Source: Erythroxylum novogranatense (taxonomy: Eukaryota > Streptophyta > Magnoliopsida > Malpighiales > Erythroxylaceae). From it: 64,000 nucleotides of DNA. This document shows, one piece after another, positions 38,745 through 50,899 of the stretch. Within the stretch, counting starts at the first letter, position 1. Each line of letters begins with the position of its first letter. The stretch spans positions 14,139,498 through 14,203,497 of the forward strand of contig CM057225.1 of assembly GCA_029891385.1 (NCBI GenBank). The letters run 5' to 3'. Position numbers and translations under genes: made by a program. The notes below the pieces were generated by a model. The model did no database searches. It was not told the origin of the DNA and was given only the letters and a program-made list of their open reading frames with translations.

Positions 38745-38950
38745 TGACATCATCACCAGACGAAGCATCCTCACTAGACGAAGCGTCCTCAGTAAACGAA
38801 GCCTTCACAGCAAACAATACGTCCTCACCAGACGAAGCGTCCTCACCAGATGAGACGTCCTCACCAGATGATACCTCTTCATTAGATAATATGTCTTCAC
38901 CAGACAATATGTCCTCACCAAACAACATGTCATCACTAGACGATAAGTCC
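38745..38950 (+). repeat. 15-base minisatellite in the right Ty3 LTR
   Basis: About 14 units of the same repeat as in the left LTR. Copy number and unit sequence differ between the two LTRs. Confidence 0.9.
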
Positions 38951-39642
38951 TATACTCTTGAGCATCACCATTTATAAAGACCATAGCTTTTGACTTTGAT
39001 ATCCAAAAATTTAATACTTTATAGCATTATAAAGCTAAAAAGACAAGCTACAACTTCCATGAAGACAACTTGTCAAATTCATCCTAGATTAATCCAGATT
39101 TTGCCCTAAAATCATAACACGAATTTCTTTCTCTTATGGAAGACTTGAAATTTTGCATAGTGCAAACTTGGAATGTCCTGAGCATAACCATTCAGCTACC
39201 AAAATAATTTCATTAAACTCTCAAATCTCAACTCATTTTTCTCATCATCTTCAACTATATCTGATCAGTTATAATTTCTATCTTCCCTTCCGTGACATCT
39301 CACTTATGCCTATATATATATATATATATCAACAATTTATGTTCCAAAATCATCAACTCAAGTTGATTACTTTTTCACATATATCTAATTTCAACTCACA
39401 TCATCCATGCACTATTCACATTTCATTAACATCAAAAGAATAAAATTTTACAAAACTTTAATGACATTCCAAGCTACATTACATCATCGTCTTAAAATCT
39501 CAAATTACAAAAGGGTCATTGAACAAACTAACTTCTAACTTTCCTAAAATCAACTCAAACTACAAAATAAACAAATTTGGAGAAATGCCCTTAGGCTCTT
39601 GATCACTTGGTCTCTTAGCTATCACCTAAAGATGGGATAAAA

Positions 39643-39664
39643 GGGGGGGGGGGGGGGGGGGGGG
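39643..39664 (+). repeat. 22-base G run
   Basis: Uninterrupted G tract in the Ty3 LTR. The matching place in the other LTR (about 33940-33950) reads six G, A, four G. It could form G-quadruplex or be a slippage or assembly product. Confidence 0.9.
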
Positions 39665-39674
39665 AGGGTGTGAG

Positions 39675-42600
39675 CTTGAAAGCTCGTGGGTAATAGTTTA
39701 TAACGAAAAACAAGCAAAACCTTTGAAAACATTTACTTGTCGCAGAAAATTCTCTTTGAGTCCATAAAACATATGTTTCTCAAATTCTTATCGTGGAGTC
39801 AAATTTACAAACCATAAAACATGAATGCATCAAACTTGTTCACATATTATAAGTACATAAGCACATCAAAATGGTTTGGGTAAATCCATGAACATGATGA
39901 ACTACACATTTTCACATAATGGTCCTTTGTAGTCATAAACTTGAGGCACTATCACAATCCCACATAGTGGTTTTTCTTAGGCGTAAACTTAAGGGAGTTC
40001 ATGAAGGAGCTCCATGCCACTAGCAAGCAAATGCGGAGATGCCTTTAACTTGATCAACATACATGTGACATTTTTGAATAGATTACACCAAACTCATATA
40101 ACATGTAATTCATGAATTGAAAACCATTTGCCTAAATGACACATTCTTGAAAACGTGATTTCATATACTTGTAAACATATTGCCCAAAATGGCACTTTTC
40201 TAAATCTTGACTTTTCATAGACATGAGATATTTCGAAAATATTTCTGAAAACATGATTCTATAAAAATGTATCTTTTCACAAAAATTTAATTTCTAAAAC
40301 TTTTCACATATCAACACAATTCATATATCAAACATTTAGTAGATTTTCAATTCATTCAAAAAGCGATAGATGCAACACTTATATTGCAATTGAAATCATA
40401 AACTTTATTGATTCAAAGAAAACATGTGGTGGCTTATTTACTCTATTATAAACATGTACCTACCTTGATTTCCTTACTTATAGGCTTGCTCAAAATGTCT
40501 CTACTCTTGCTTCTCTTGTCTTTCTTGATTTCCTTGATTCTTCACCAAATGACGAGATCTTTGGCTCAAATGGAAGCTCTTCTCTTCCTCTACCTTTTTC
40601 CCTTCTTGAACAACCTCAAAATCTCTCTTGAAGGCCAAGAAAATTAAAAACCTAACTTGTTTTCTCTTCTTTTCTCTCAACCACTGAAATCTCTCTTCTT
40701 TCTCTTTCTTATTTCTCTTCTTCTCTCCCGATTCCCGTTTTCTCCTTCTCTTAACTTGTTTGCACATTCATTAAGGGTAGGATTGGAAGAGAAAAATGTG
40801 GTCTTGAAAGCTCGTGGGTAATAGTTTATAACGAAAAACAAGCAAAACCTTTGAAAACATTTACTTGTCGCAGAAAATTCTCTTTGAGTCCATAAAACAT
40901 ATGTTTCTCAAATTCTTATCGTGGAGTCAAATTTACAAACCATAAAACATGAATGCATCAAACTTGTTCACATATTATAAGTACATAAGCACATCAAAAT
41001 GGTTTGGGTAAATCCATGAACATGATGAACTACACATTTTCACATAATGGTCCTTTGTAGTCATAAACTTGAGGCACTATCACAATCCCACATAGTGGTT
41101 TTTCTTAGGCGTAAACTTAAGGGAGTTCATGAAGGAGCTCCATGCCACTAGCAAGCAAGCGGGAGATGCCTTTAACTTGATCAACATACATGTGACATTT
41201 TTGAATAGATTACACCAAACTCATATAACATGTAATTCATGAATTGAAAACCATTTGCCTAAATGACACATTCTTGAAAACGTGATTTCATATACTTGTA
41301 AACATATTGCCCAAATGGCACTTTTCTAAATCTTGACTTTTCATAGACATGAGATATTTCAAAATATTTCGAAAACATGATTCTATAAAATGTATCTTTT
41401 CACAAAAATTTAATTTCTAAAACTTTTCACATATCAACACAATTCATATATCAAACATTTAGTAGATTTTCAATTCATTCAAAAAGCGATAGATGCAACA
41501 CTTATATTGCAATTGAAATCATAAACTTTATTGATTCAAAGAAAACATGTGGTGGCTTATTTACTCTATTATAAACATGTACCTACCTTGATTTCCTTAC
41601 TTATAGGCTTGCTCAAAATGTCTCTACTCTTGCTTCTCTTGTCTTTCTTGATTTCCTTGATTCTTCACCAAATGACGAGATCTTTGGCTCAAATGGAAGC
41701 TCTTCTCTTCCTCTACCTTTTTCCCTTCTTGAACAACCTCAAAATCTCTCTTGAAGGCCAAGAAAATTAAAAACCTAACTTGTTTTCTCTTCTTTTCTCT
41801 CAACCACTGAAATCTCTCTTCTTTCTCTTTCTTATTTCTCTTCTTCTCTCCCGATTCCCGTTTTCTCCTTCTCTTAACTTGTTTGCACATTCATTAAGGG
41901 TAGGATTGGAAGAGAAAAATGTGGTCTTGAAAGCTCGTGGGTAATAGTTTATAACGAAAACAAGCAAAACCTTTGAAAACATTTACTTGTCAGAGAAAAT
42001 TCTCTTTGAGTCCATAAAACATATGTTTCTCAAATTCTTATCGTGGAGTCAAATTTACAAACCATAAAACATGAATGCATCAAACTTGTTCACATATTAT
42101 AAGTACATAAGCACATCAAAATGGTTTGGGTAAATCCATGAACATGATGAACTACACATTTTCACATAATGGTCCTTTGTAGTCATAAACTTGAGGCACT
42201 ATCACAATCCCACATAGTGGTTTTTCTTAGGCGTAAACTTAAGGGAGTTCATGAAGGAGCTCCATGCCACTAGCAAGCAAGCGGGAGATGCCTTTAACTT
42301 GATCAACATACATGTGACATTTTTGAATAGATTACACCAAACTCATATAACATGTAATTCATGAATTGAAAACCATTTGCCTAAATGACACATTCTTGAA
42401 AACGTGATTTCATATACTTGTAAACATATTGCCCAAAATGGCACTTTTCTAAATCTTGACTTTTCATAGACATGAGATATTTCGAAAATATTTCTGAAAA
42501 CATGATTCTATAAAAATGTATCTTTTCACAAAAATTTAATTTCTAAAACTTTTCACATATCAACACAATTCATATATCAAACATTTAGTAGATTTTCAAT

Positions 42601-43005
42601 TCATTCAAAAAGCGATAGATGCAACACTTATATTGCAATTGAAATCATAAACTTTATTGATTCAAAGAAAACATGTGGTGGCTTATTTACTCTATTATAA
42701 ACATGTACCTACCTTGATTTCCTTACTTATAGGCTTGCTCAAAATGTCTCTACTCTTGCTTCTCTTGTCTTTCTTGATTTCCTTGATTCTTCACCAAATG
42801 ACGAGATCTTTGGCTCAAATGGAAGCTCTTCTCTTCCTCTACCTTTTTCCCTTCTTGAACAACCTCAAAATCTCTCTTGAAGGCCAAGAAAATTAAAAAC
42901 CTAACTTGTTTTCTCTTCTTTTCTCTCAACCACTGAAATCTCTCTTCTTTCTCTTTCTTATTTCTCTTCTTCTCTCCCGATTCCCGTTTTCTCCTTCTCT
43001 TAACT
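39675..43005 (+). repeat. tandem triplication, unit about 1.13 kb
   Basis: Copies begin at cttgaaagctcg at 39675, 40803 and 41936 and are almost identical. Most differences seen are small indels, several of them in copy 2 around 41310-41395. Copies 1 and 2 are each followed by a short segment (40761-40805 and its equivalent near 41885-41935) that is the reverse complement of the unique sequence after copy 3 (43008-43052). Confidence 0.88.
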
Positions 43006-43284
43006 GTAAGACCACATTTTTCTCTTCCAATCCTACCCTTAATGAATGTGCAATGTCCATTTTACCCTTCCTTATATACCTTATGTTCTTTATCCTTAAG
43101 TGTCTTTCCAAAAACACCCTTAAACATTCTTATAACCTTAACACTTTAATTCCACTTACCCATTCAATAAATCCTACTAACTTTGACATAATAATTAACT
43201 TGAAAATTTAAATCCATCAAAACCTCAAAAATTATTTAAATCATGCTTATTCATCAAGAAAAAAATTCAAGGGCCAACATGTTA

Positions 43285-44183
43285 TGACATACTTCCAAAA
43301 GTTTCTAGAAACTAAAGGGAATGCTAGCATTTGCTGTAAAGACCTCAGGACATTTATTTCTGCTAAAATTCCCAAAGATTAAGCTAACTTTCTAAACAAG
43401 CAGGTCACTAATCAAGGGATAGAGGCAGTGGTGTTTAAAATGAATGGTTCGAAGGCTCTAGGTCTATATGGTTTGAATGGTTTTTCTATCAAAAAACATG
43501 GGATAAAATAGGAAGATTCATGAAGAAGTTGTGCATGAGTTCTTCAAAAATGGAATCCTGCTCAAAGAGATTAATAAGACCTTCTTGTGTTTGATTCCAA
43601 AAATTCATAACCCTACAATAAGGAGCGAATTTAGATCTATTTCCTACGTTAATTTCATTTATAAGATTATTGTTAAAATCTTAACCAATATACTGAAATT
43701 TGTGCTGCACTTCATCATCAATGAGAAACAAGGAGCCTTTTAAAATAAACAGAATATTAGTGATAATATGATAATATTCTAATTTTGCAGGAGCTTCTAA
43801 AAGGGTACATAAGAGGCAACTCTCCTCAAAACTACACTATAAAAGTGGATCTTCAAAAAGCTTTTGATAATGTCAGTTGGAGCTTTATAGTTCAGACTAT
43901 GAAAGTTATTGATTTCCCCCAGATTTTTATCAAATGGATTTAAGAGTGCATCAATGCAGTTTCCTTTAGGATTATGATCAATGAGAGTCCAACTGAGATA
44001 TTCAAAGGCAAATGAGGAATTAGATAAGGAGATCCTCTTCCCCTTTACCTATTTCTAATATACATGGAAGTTCTTACCCTAAAGCTGAAACATAGAATCT
44101 CTTCAACCCTAAAATTCAAGTACCATACCAAATGTAAGTTGTCTTCACTAATAAGTTTATGTTTTGTAGATGATCGAATATTA
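43285..44183 (+). pseudogene. LINE piece 2: reverse transcriptase fingers and palm
   Basis: Continues from piece 1. MTYFQKFLETKGN follows the duplication, then a KALGLYGLNGF motif, FLCLIPKI near 43580 and AFDNVSW near 43862. The block ends with FVDDR, the catalytic palm motif, just before the copia insertion at 44189. Frame shifts and stops throughout. Confidence 0.85.
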
Positions 44184-44758
44184 TTAAGTGTAAGCGATCT
44201 AGAAAGGGGGTTGAATAGATCTTTAAGCTTTTTGTAATTTTCTACAATAAAATCAGAAGTTAATTCACACAAAAATAATTTAATCAAATCTAAATATAAA
44301 AGAGTAGGGAAGAAGAGCAAACACTATTTTTATAGAGGTTCAGTGCTAAGACTTACGTCCTCTACCTAAGCTCCCACTTAGGATTTTGCAAACCACTTTA
44401 TTACACACTTTGTAGTTCAGTGTGAACTCTTACAATACCGCTTGATTTCCGGCTCAAGCTACCTTTACACTTGATTTGTCTTCCGGCACAAATCCTACCA
44501 ACACCACTTGATTTTCGGCTCAAGCTACCTTTACAAATGATTTGTCTTTCAGCACAAATCCTACCAACATCACTTGATTTTCGGCTTAAGCTACCTCACA
44601 CATGACCTTTCACTAGTCACTCAAATTGTAAGAGAAATAAGATAAAGATTGAAGAACAAAGCTCAATACAATGATGTAACAAGATACGAGCAATAATGTG
44701 CAATTTTGGAGTAATAGAAGAGTATTTTCGCTTATGGAGCATCCATCCTGTTGGACCC

Positions 44759-47700
44759 CGAACCTTGAATGACAGTTTGACTTAGTAATATGAATGATAA
44801 AGTGTATGAGTTGATTGAAATTAAGTTGAAAATCATGACTAAAAAGAGAAAGAGTGAAAATATGAAAAATTGTGAAATAGTTGACTTTTTGGCCTTTGGA
44901 AGTTGACTTTTGATTTAGGCAAAATTTGAGAAAATGATCTACATGAAACTTGTAGATTATGTTAAGAGCTTTCTGTAGACATAAAGTTTGCAATATTTCG
45001 ATATCGGGAGTGAAAGTTATGATCAGTCAAAGTTTATGTTTGATCGAGTTTGACTTTTATTATGGTTGAAACTTTGACTGAGAAATTAACCTAGTTAGAG
45101 GTTAATTGAGCTTTGATGTTCTTCATGAAAATTGAAGGGTTTGTTTTGATCTTTATTTTGATATAAAGTATGCAATTTTTCGATCTCGGAATAATAAGTT
45201 TTGATTTTTACAAGTTTATATTGTGGTTTTAGCATGATTATTAGAGGATAGTATCTTTTACCGGAAAATGGACTCCCGTAGGAGTCAAATTGAGTTTTAT
45301 GTCCTTCTTGGAAGATTTAGAGCTTCCCTCAAGCTTTCTATAGAGACTAAGTTTGTTAAAATCGGAGTTCGGGATTAAGAGTTATAAATTTTGAAAGTTT
45401 TATGTGAAAAAAAAAGGAAAAATGTATCACCCTCGTTGCTAGGGCGACGCGTCACCAGGGTGACGGCGAGCGTTTGGCTCGCGTCATCAGGGCGACGCGT
45501 CACCAGGGTGACCTCGCCCTAATACGACGCCGTTTTGCTCCTTTAGTGTTCTTGCTTCCTCCTCCAATTCGACCTTTATCCACTATTTTGCTCATATCTT
45601 TTCCGTCCGACATCCGATTGAGTTGATTCTTGCGGCGTTGGATTCCTAAGACAATTATCTACATCCTCATAGAAATTTGTGAATTTTTGAGATTAAATTA
45701 ATGGTGATTAATTTAATCAAAGTGAGTCGGAAAATTTTTCGAGCATAGTTCAGTGTTTTGTGAAATTCGGGATTTACAAAGATCCGATTGAAGTGATTCT
45801 TGAGGCGAAATAAAGATAAGACAAAGGGCTACAAATCATATGAAGACATGAAATGTGAATTTTGCCCCTAAGACTTTTAATTTCTGAATTTAAGTTCGGG
45901 TTAGGGTGAAATTTTTGGATTAGGAACACCTGAGAGTATTTTGAGCATAACTTTTGATCTGGGAATCGAAATGAGACGATTCTTATTTTGAATTAAACTA
46001 GAGACATAAGGCTATAATTGTTATAAAGACATTGAATTGCAATTCTGGGATTAAGAATATGAATTTTTGGACGGAAATAATCGTTCATGGAAAATGTGTT
46101 AGAATATGGATATACCCGAACTGTTTTGCGTATAACTTTTGGTTTAGTGATCCGAATTGAGCGCGGTCAACGGCGTTGGATTCGTGTGATTGAGAGGAAC
46201 ATTTTTCAAGAAGGAAGTTTTGACAAATTCCTTTAAATTGATAGTGCGAATCAAACCCGCAAGTGAAAATAGAATAAAGTAACAAGTCAAGGGCATTTTG
46301 GTCTTTTAATCAAATTTTAAATGACATGGCATCAAGCAATGGGATGAGTTGTCGTGTATGGAAGAATCTAGATAATGAAAGAAGAGAATAAAGAGTAGAA
46401 CACGTTGATGATAAGCATGAGAGGATTGACTAAGTCAAATGTTCTTTTTACTTTGATATTTCATGGTTTAGTGCCATCCACGTGGACTCCTCCCATCCTT
46501 AAGTCTTTAATGTCTTTAAAAGTTAAAGACATGAATATATTAGAGGATTTTGGGGAGTGATGTTCGACGGTGTTGTGTAGAGAGATGAGAGGAGTGAAAT
46601 TTTCTTAAGAAAAGTGAGATTTCCCAAGCTTCTCTCATAGTTGTACACGATTCTCTCATCTCCAAGCCTCTCCTCCATTGTTTGGATGAAGCAAGAAAAG
46701 GAAAGCTTGTCTTTGGAGCTTAAAATCCAAATCTAGAGAGAGAAGGTAAGAGAGAAAATTGAGTTTTGAATTTTGATGAATTTTGTTGGTTGTTTTAGCT
46801 TGATATTGTTATGGATTTGAGTTTTATGAAGTTAATTTTAGAGATTTTGTTTAGATGATGCTTAATTTTGGATTAATTTGAAAGTGGGGTTATGTCAAAT
46901 TTTGAGAATTAGGGTTTTGTGAAATTGACGGTTTAGATTGCTTGGATTAATGATGAATTTGAGATATCCTAAGTCAATTTTGATGTTTATGCTTTAGGTG
47001 AAGTTTAATTTGAAAAATTATGAATTGGGGGTTTAGGCCAAATTAGAGATTTGGGGGTTTTCCCAAATTTTGTGAATTAAAGGTGTAGAATCATCAATAA
47101 TAGCATGAATTGATGAAATATGGAATCAATTTTGAAGAAATTATGTTTTATGAGATTGGATTTGAGTGTATTGGTTTAGGCAAATTTTCAAAATTGGAGA
47201 TTGAAATAGCTTGAATTTATATGGAATTGGTGTTTTCTAAGTTTAATTTGAGTAAGTAAGTGATTTATGATATTGAATTTGACTAGTTCGGTTTAGGTCA
47301 AATTTGGACTTTGGGGCTTTTAGAAATTCTGGTTTTAGAAAGCTTGAAAATATGGTGCTTATGAATTTCCTATAGTTAAGTTTGAGAATTTTGCATATTA
47401 TGATGATTAATTTGGATATTTATGGCTTAGGAAATTTTTAAGTTAAAGAAAAAAGGAGGAATTTGGAGAATTGACGATTTGGACAAGCTTCTGGCATTAA
47501 TTCGAGGTGGGTAGCATATTTATATTTTGATCTGTAAGCTTAATACGAATTTTCAAAAATTAAAGAAAGCAAAAATGTGAATTTTTGTTAAATTATTGTT
47601 TTTGTAAATGTTTGAAATTATGATTTCTGAATGTTTTTTTTGAAAATGCAAGATTGAAGAAATGCTTAGCTTGTGAATGATTTGACAAATTTGAAAATGT

Positions 47701-49356
47701 GCTTTATGTAAATGTTGTTTTAAAGAAATAACTTGCATTCATTGCTCTGATTTTGATCTATACGTGATTAAATTGCTGAATTGAAATTGAATATGTTTAT
47801 TAATGTGATATGTGAGCCGTGTGAATATGTGATTGTGTCCAGTATGAAAAGTTTGAAAAGTAAGATTTTGAAAAGTGCCTTCGGGCAATTCGAATCTTTG
47901 TTTTCGTTTACGTGTTATGTGGGTTTGGTTAGGTCCTTTGGTGAGTCAGCGTTGTCTCTATTTGTATAGCCTTCGCCCGGCTGCCCGCTAGTGGCACGGA
48001 GCTCCGATTTTGGACTCCCTCACGACTACACCGGACGCCATGCGGAAAGTATAATGCGTTCGCTCACGATCGCATGGACCGTTATGCGGGAATGTGCGAT
48101 GCGCTCGCTTCGGACCGAACCAGACCATTCTGATATGTTATGTGTTTTCAATTTTGTTTCTGAATGTTGCATTCATATTTATGAAAAATTCGAGAAGTTT
48201 GAAAAAAAAATGAGAAAAAGTGAGATTATTATGAAAAGTTTGAAAATATGAAAAGGGTTTGAGGAAAAGTTTGAAAATATGAAAAAAAGGTTTGAGGAAA
48301 TTGGTTGAAAATTATAAAGTTTGAAAAATTAGTCCTTTTGGCAAAAAGCTTGTGAAAAATGATTTCCGCTTATTTATCGATTTATAAATGTGTTATCCAC
48401 GAGCTTTCGAGCTCACCCCCTCCCCTTTTCATCCCCATCTCCGTGTTTGAAGGGAGATCGGATGAAAGAATGTGAAGACTTTGGGTCCGTTTTGCATCGT
48501 TTGTATTGTTATGTAAATATTGAGATTTGGAATATTTTGTATATGGCTTGAATTTCCATTAAGTGATTATGATGTTTTTCAGAATGTATGAAGATTATGA
48601 CTGAATGTTTGAGAGTAAGACATTGTATATGATTTGGAAATTTGTATATGAGTTTGGTATTGAATTGAGAATTATGGAAGTATTAGATTTAGGTTTGCGT
48701 TTTGCTGGTGTTTGGATTCCGGACGGGAGAGTCCGATGATTCTAAGATCTGTTTGGCTTTTAGAAGTGTATTTCTTTACCTTTGCAGGTTTGGGTTAGGA
48801 TAAATGCAGCCATTATGCTGCCGAAATTTCGATAAAATGAGAATAAAGTGTAATTTGAGATTCGTATGGATTTGTATAAGATTTTGTATGATTGCTAAGT
48901 TTTGGGTTTAAGATTGAATTTCCTATGGGAAATTATATGGATGTGATTGATGTAAGAGATGAGAATAAGAAAAAAAAATTCATACCGGATTTTGGAATAT
49001 GTCTTAGTTTAGATCTCCAACGCGACGCTTTCTGTAGATAACTTATGCTCGGATGTCGGACATTTGTTAAGTATCCACTTCGCTTTGTATGTTGCTTTAT
49101 GATTCGATTTGCTTTCAGTTCACCTTTGTTCTTTGATTCGATTCGCATTCTGTTATTTGTATCGAATTGTAATTCTCCATATTGTTTCCGATTCGAATTT
49201 TCGATGCGAAATTTCTGTTTATGCGCTTCGCTTTCGATTATTATGCTTTGTATTCTGATTCGAAATTTCGATACGAAATTATCGTCTCCATTCGATTCCG
49301 TTCCCTTCGTTCTTCGTTTTCCGGTTGGGATCCGGTTCCCGGATCGGGTCCCAACA
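44759..49356 (+). mobile_element. 4.6-kb solo LTR inside the copia LTR
   Basis: Starts tgttggacccc and ends gggtcccaaca, with duplication catcc at 44754-44758 and 49357-49361. No second copy of the ends and no coding region. It shares, in opposite orientation, ccacgagctttc-agctcacccc (near 48390-48420) and gctagtggca-ggagctcc (near 47988) with the Ty3 LTR at 37631-43279, so it is a relative of that family. A GC-rich block at 47975-48115 and a duplicated gagggcgacgcgtcacc motif near 45440-45512 stand out. Confidence 0.88.
45441..45512 (+). repeat. two-unit GC-rich tandem repeat in the solo LTR
   Basis: agggcgacgcgtcaccaggg... occurs at 45441-45464 and 45489-45512, 48 bases apart. It occupies the same relative place as the minisatellites of the other two long LTRs. 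Confidence 0.8.
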
Positions 49357-49508
49357 CATCCATTCTTCATCAATCATCCACTCTTATACTTGAAAAAAAT
49401 AGCTGTTAGAAGCCTTTCTAGCCGTTGTATAATTGATATGATCGTTCCTTAATATCCTCCTTTCCATTTGTGGCTAATTGAAACATTAGAGTCTGTTCGC
49501 TGTACTCA

Positions 49509-49757
49509 TAAGTCGACTTGTCGAGTGTATAAGTCGACTTGTGTGAACGACTTACGTAAAATTTCATCTCCGCTCTTCAATAAGTCGACTTATGCTGTGT
49601 AAGTCGACTTGTGTCATTCGATAAGTCGACTTATGGACTATTAGTCAACTTGTGTTGACATATCTTCATATATAAGTCGACTTATGATGTTCTAGTCGAC
49701 TTATGTTGTTCTCACTTGATATATAAGTCGACTTATGATGTGCTAGTCGACTTATGT
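49509..49757. repeat. palindrome array (AAGTCGACTT) in the copia 3' LTR
   Basis: Same order and number of aagtcgactt copies as in the 5' LTR. Additional single tagtcgacta and similar sites lie at 50535-50560 outside the LTR. Confidence 0.9.
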
Positions 49758-50059
49758 TGGCTTCAACGATTATATTGCATGAAATCTTGATCTTTAACTG
49801 TTGGGATACATATCTTTGAAGTTCCTTATCCATAATCTTCATCCTTAAATATCTCTTGCACATTTAAGGTAATTTCCATCTTGATTCCATAATGATTAAT
49901 CTCTTTCCCATCAAAGATTAATGCTATCTTGATTTGCACAATTCTTTTATTGAATATCAATCCCAAAATACCTGAAACAATTTCTTAACCAATTCTATAC
50001 ATTTTATTATTATCAAAACATAAGTGGGATTTAATTTGTCAACCACCATTAGTCCAACA

Positions 50060-50073
50060 ATCTCCCCCTTTTT
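50060..50073 (-). other. copia polypurine tract
   Basis: The minus strand reads AAAAAGGGGGAGAT directly before the 3' LTR. A second copy of the core lies near 50320, as seen in some copia lineages. Confidence 0.85.
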
Positions 50074-50580
50074 GATAATGACAAAACACTTAGAAATTGT
50101 TTAAGAAATGAAAACAAAGAAACATTGATCATGGTTTTTATACCTTGTCATTTTGGTTAGAAGTCTCCCCCTCAATCATAAAAAGCATTGAATTTAATAA
50201 CCTTGTAAGATCAAATTCATAAAAGTAATTTGAAATCATGATAGACTTAAATTAAAGACAATTATCACATACTCCCCCTTAATCAATTAACTAAAGAATA
50301 TCCAATTTCTCTTTCTTCTCCCCCTTTTTGTCATAATCAAAACAACTAATACAAACCAACAATAGATGAAATATCGCAATCACATTAAATAGAGAAGCAA
50401 GTCATCAAACACAAATAGTCTCAAGTAGCAAGCAAATACAAATAATATGAAATGTTGGTCTTGGCTAGATACAAAAACCATCACGGTGGAGAAACGTCAT
50501 CATGAAGAAATCTCAAAGGTAGAAGAGAATGTGTATTAGTCGACTATGGCTGTAATACTCGACTGAAGCATTTAAACACC

Positions 50581-50886
50581 TTATCTCTTGATGGAATAGT
50601 CAACAAGCCAATCAACAATAAGCAAATTATGTTTCAAGTTAGAAAGAGCACAAAAAGAAAACAAGCATAATTGAGAAACACTTAGCAAATTATGTTTCAA
50701 GTCATCAATAAGCAAAACATTGTCAATGGTAGGTAGAGGTTCCTTACCCACTTTACCAACACCAATGACTTTACCTTTATTGTTATCTCCAAATGTGACA
50801 TATCCTTGATTTTTTGGTTTAATTTCTGCAAATAGAGTCTTGTCTCCACTCATATGCCTTGAACATCCACTATCAATGTACTATGT
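50581..50886 (-). pseudogene. copia protease / gag-pre-integrase remnant
   Basis: The minus strand reads YIDSGCSRHM, the copia aspartic-protease active site, then GYVTFGDNNKGKVIG and LKHNLLSVSQLC, the start of the gag-pre-integrase domain. The frame then meets a second copy of NLKHNLL and ends at 50581. The integrase, RT and RNase H that should follow are gone. Confidence 0.85.
50621..50702 (-). repeat. 19-base direct repeat at the copia pol deletion
   Basis: agcaaattatgtttcaagt occurs at 50621-50639 and 50684-50702. The duplicated motif codes for LKHNLL and lies where pol sequence ends. Confidence 0.8.
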
Positions 50887-50899
50887 GCTTGGTTGATTT

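Larger units (their letters stand above)
31844..43279 (-). mobile_element. Ty3-type LTR retrotransposon, 11.4 kb, decayed
   Basis: Ends are tgttggg at 31844 and ccaaca ending at 43279, with duplication tgtta at 31839-31843 and 43280-43284. The 5' LTR is the right one (37631-43279); the left copy (31844 to about 34346) is a partial 3' LTR. A tRNA-Met primer-binding site at 37615-37626 fixes the minus orientation. The 3.3-kb interior has no long ORF. The only pol trace I can read is integrase-like and supports Ty3/gypsy. The left LTR lost its U3 start together with the end of pol and the polypurine tract. Confidence 0.88.
37631..43279 (-). repeat. 5' LTR of the Ty3 element, enlarged by a triplication
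   Basis: Starts tgttgggcacc and ends ccaaca. It aligns with 31844-34346 over roughly 37631-40070, then continues into sequence missing from the other LTR. It is 5.6 kb long because a block of about 1.13 kb is present three times. It also includes a 15-base minisatellite and a 22-G run. Confidence 0.85.
44189..50059 (-). repeat. copia 3' LTR, interrupted by a solo LTR
   Basis: Halves at 44189-44758 and 49357-50059 match the 5' LTR. Without the insert and one duplication it is about 1268 bp. It also holds the tandem units near 44450-44600 and the palindrome array. Confidence 0.92.

Noticed and set aside
40408..42896. Three identical 79-codon frames (MIQRKHVVAY...) and their antisense partners
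   Set aside because: Identical only because the LTR block is triplicated. Hydrophobic reading of CT-rich DNA; no family.
49045..49452. 135-codon frame and its antisense frame near a solo-LTR end
   Set aside because: Crosses the junction between the solo LTR and the copia LTR, so it is a chance frame.
49500..49760. The AAGTCGACTT series as a CRISPR-like array
   Set aside because: Repeats are only 10 bases, spacers are irregular and identical between two LTRs, and the host is a plant.
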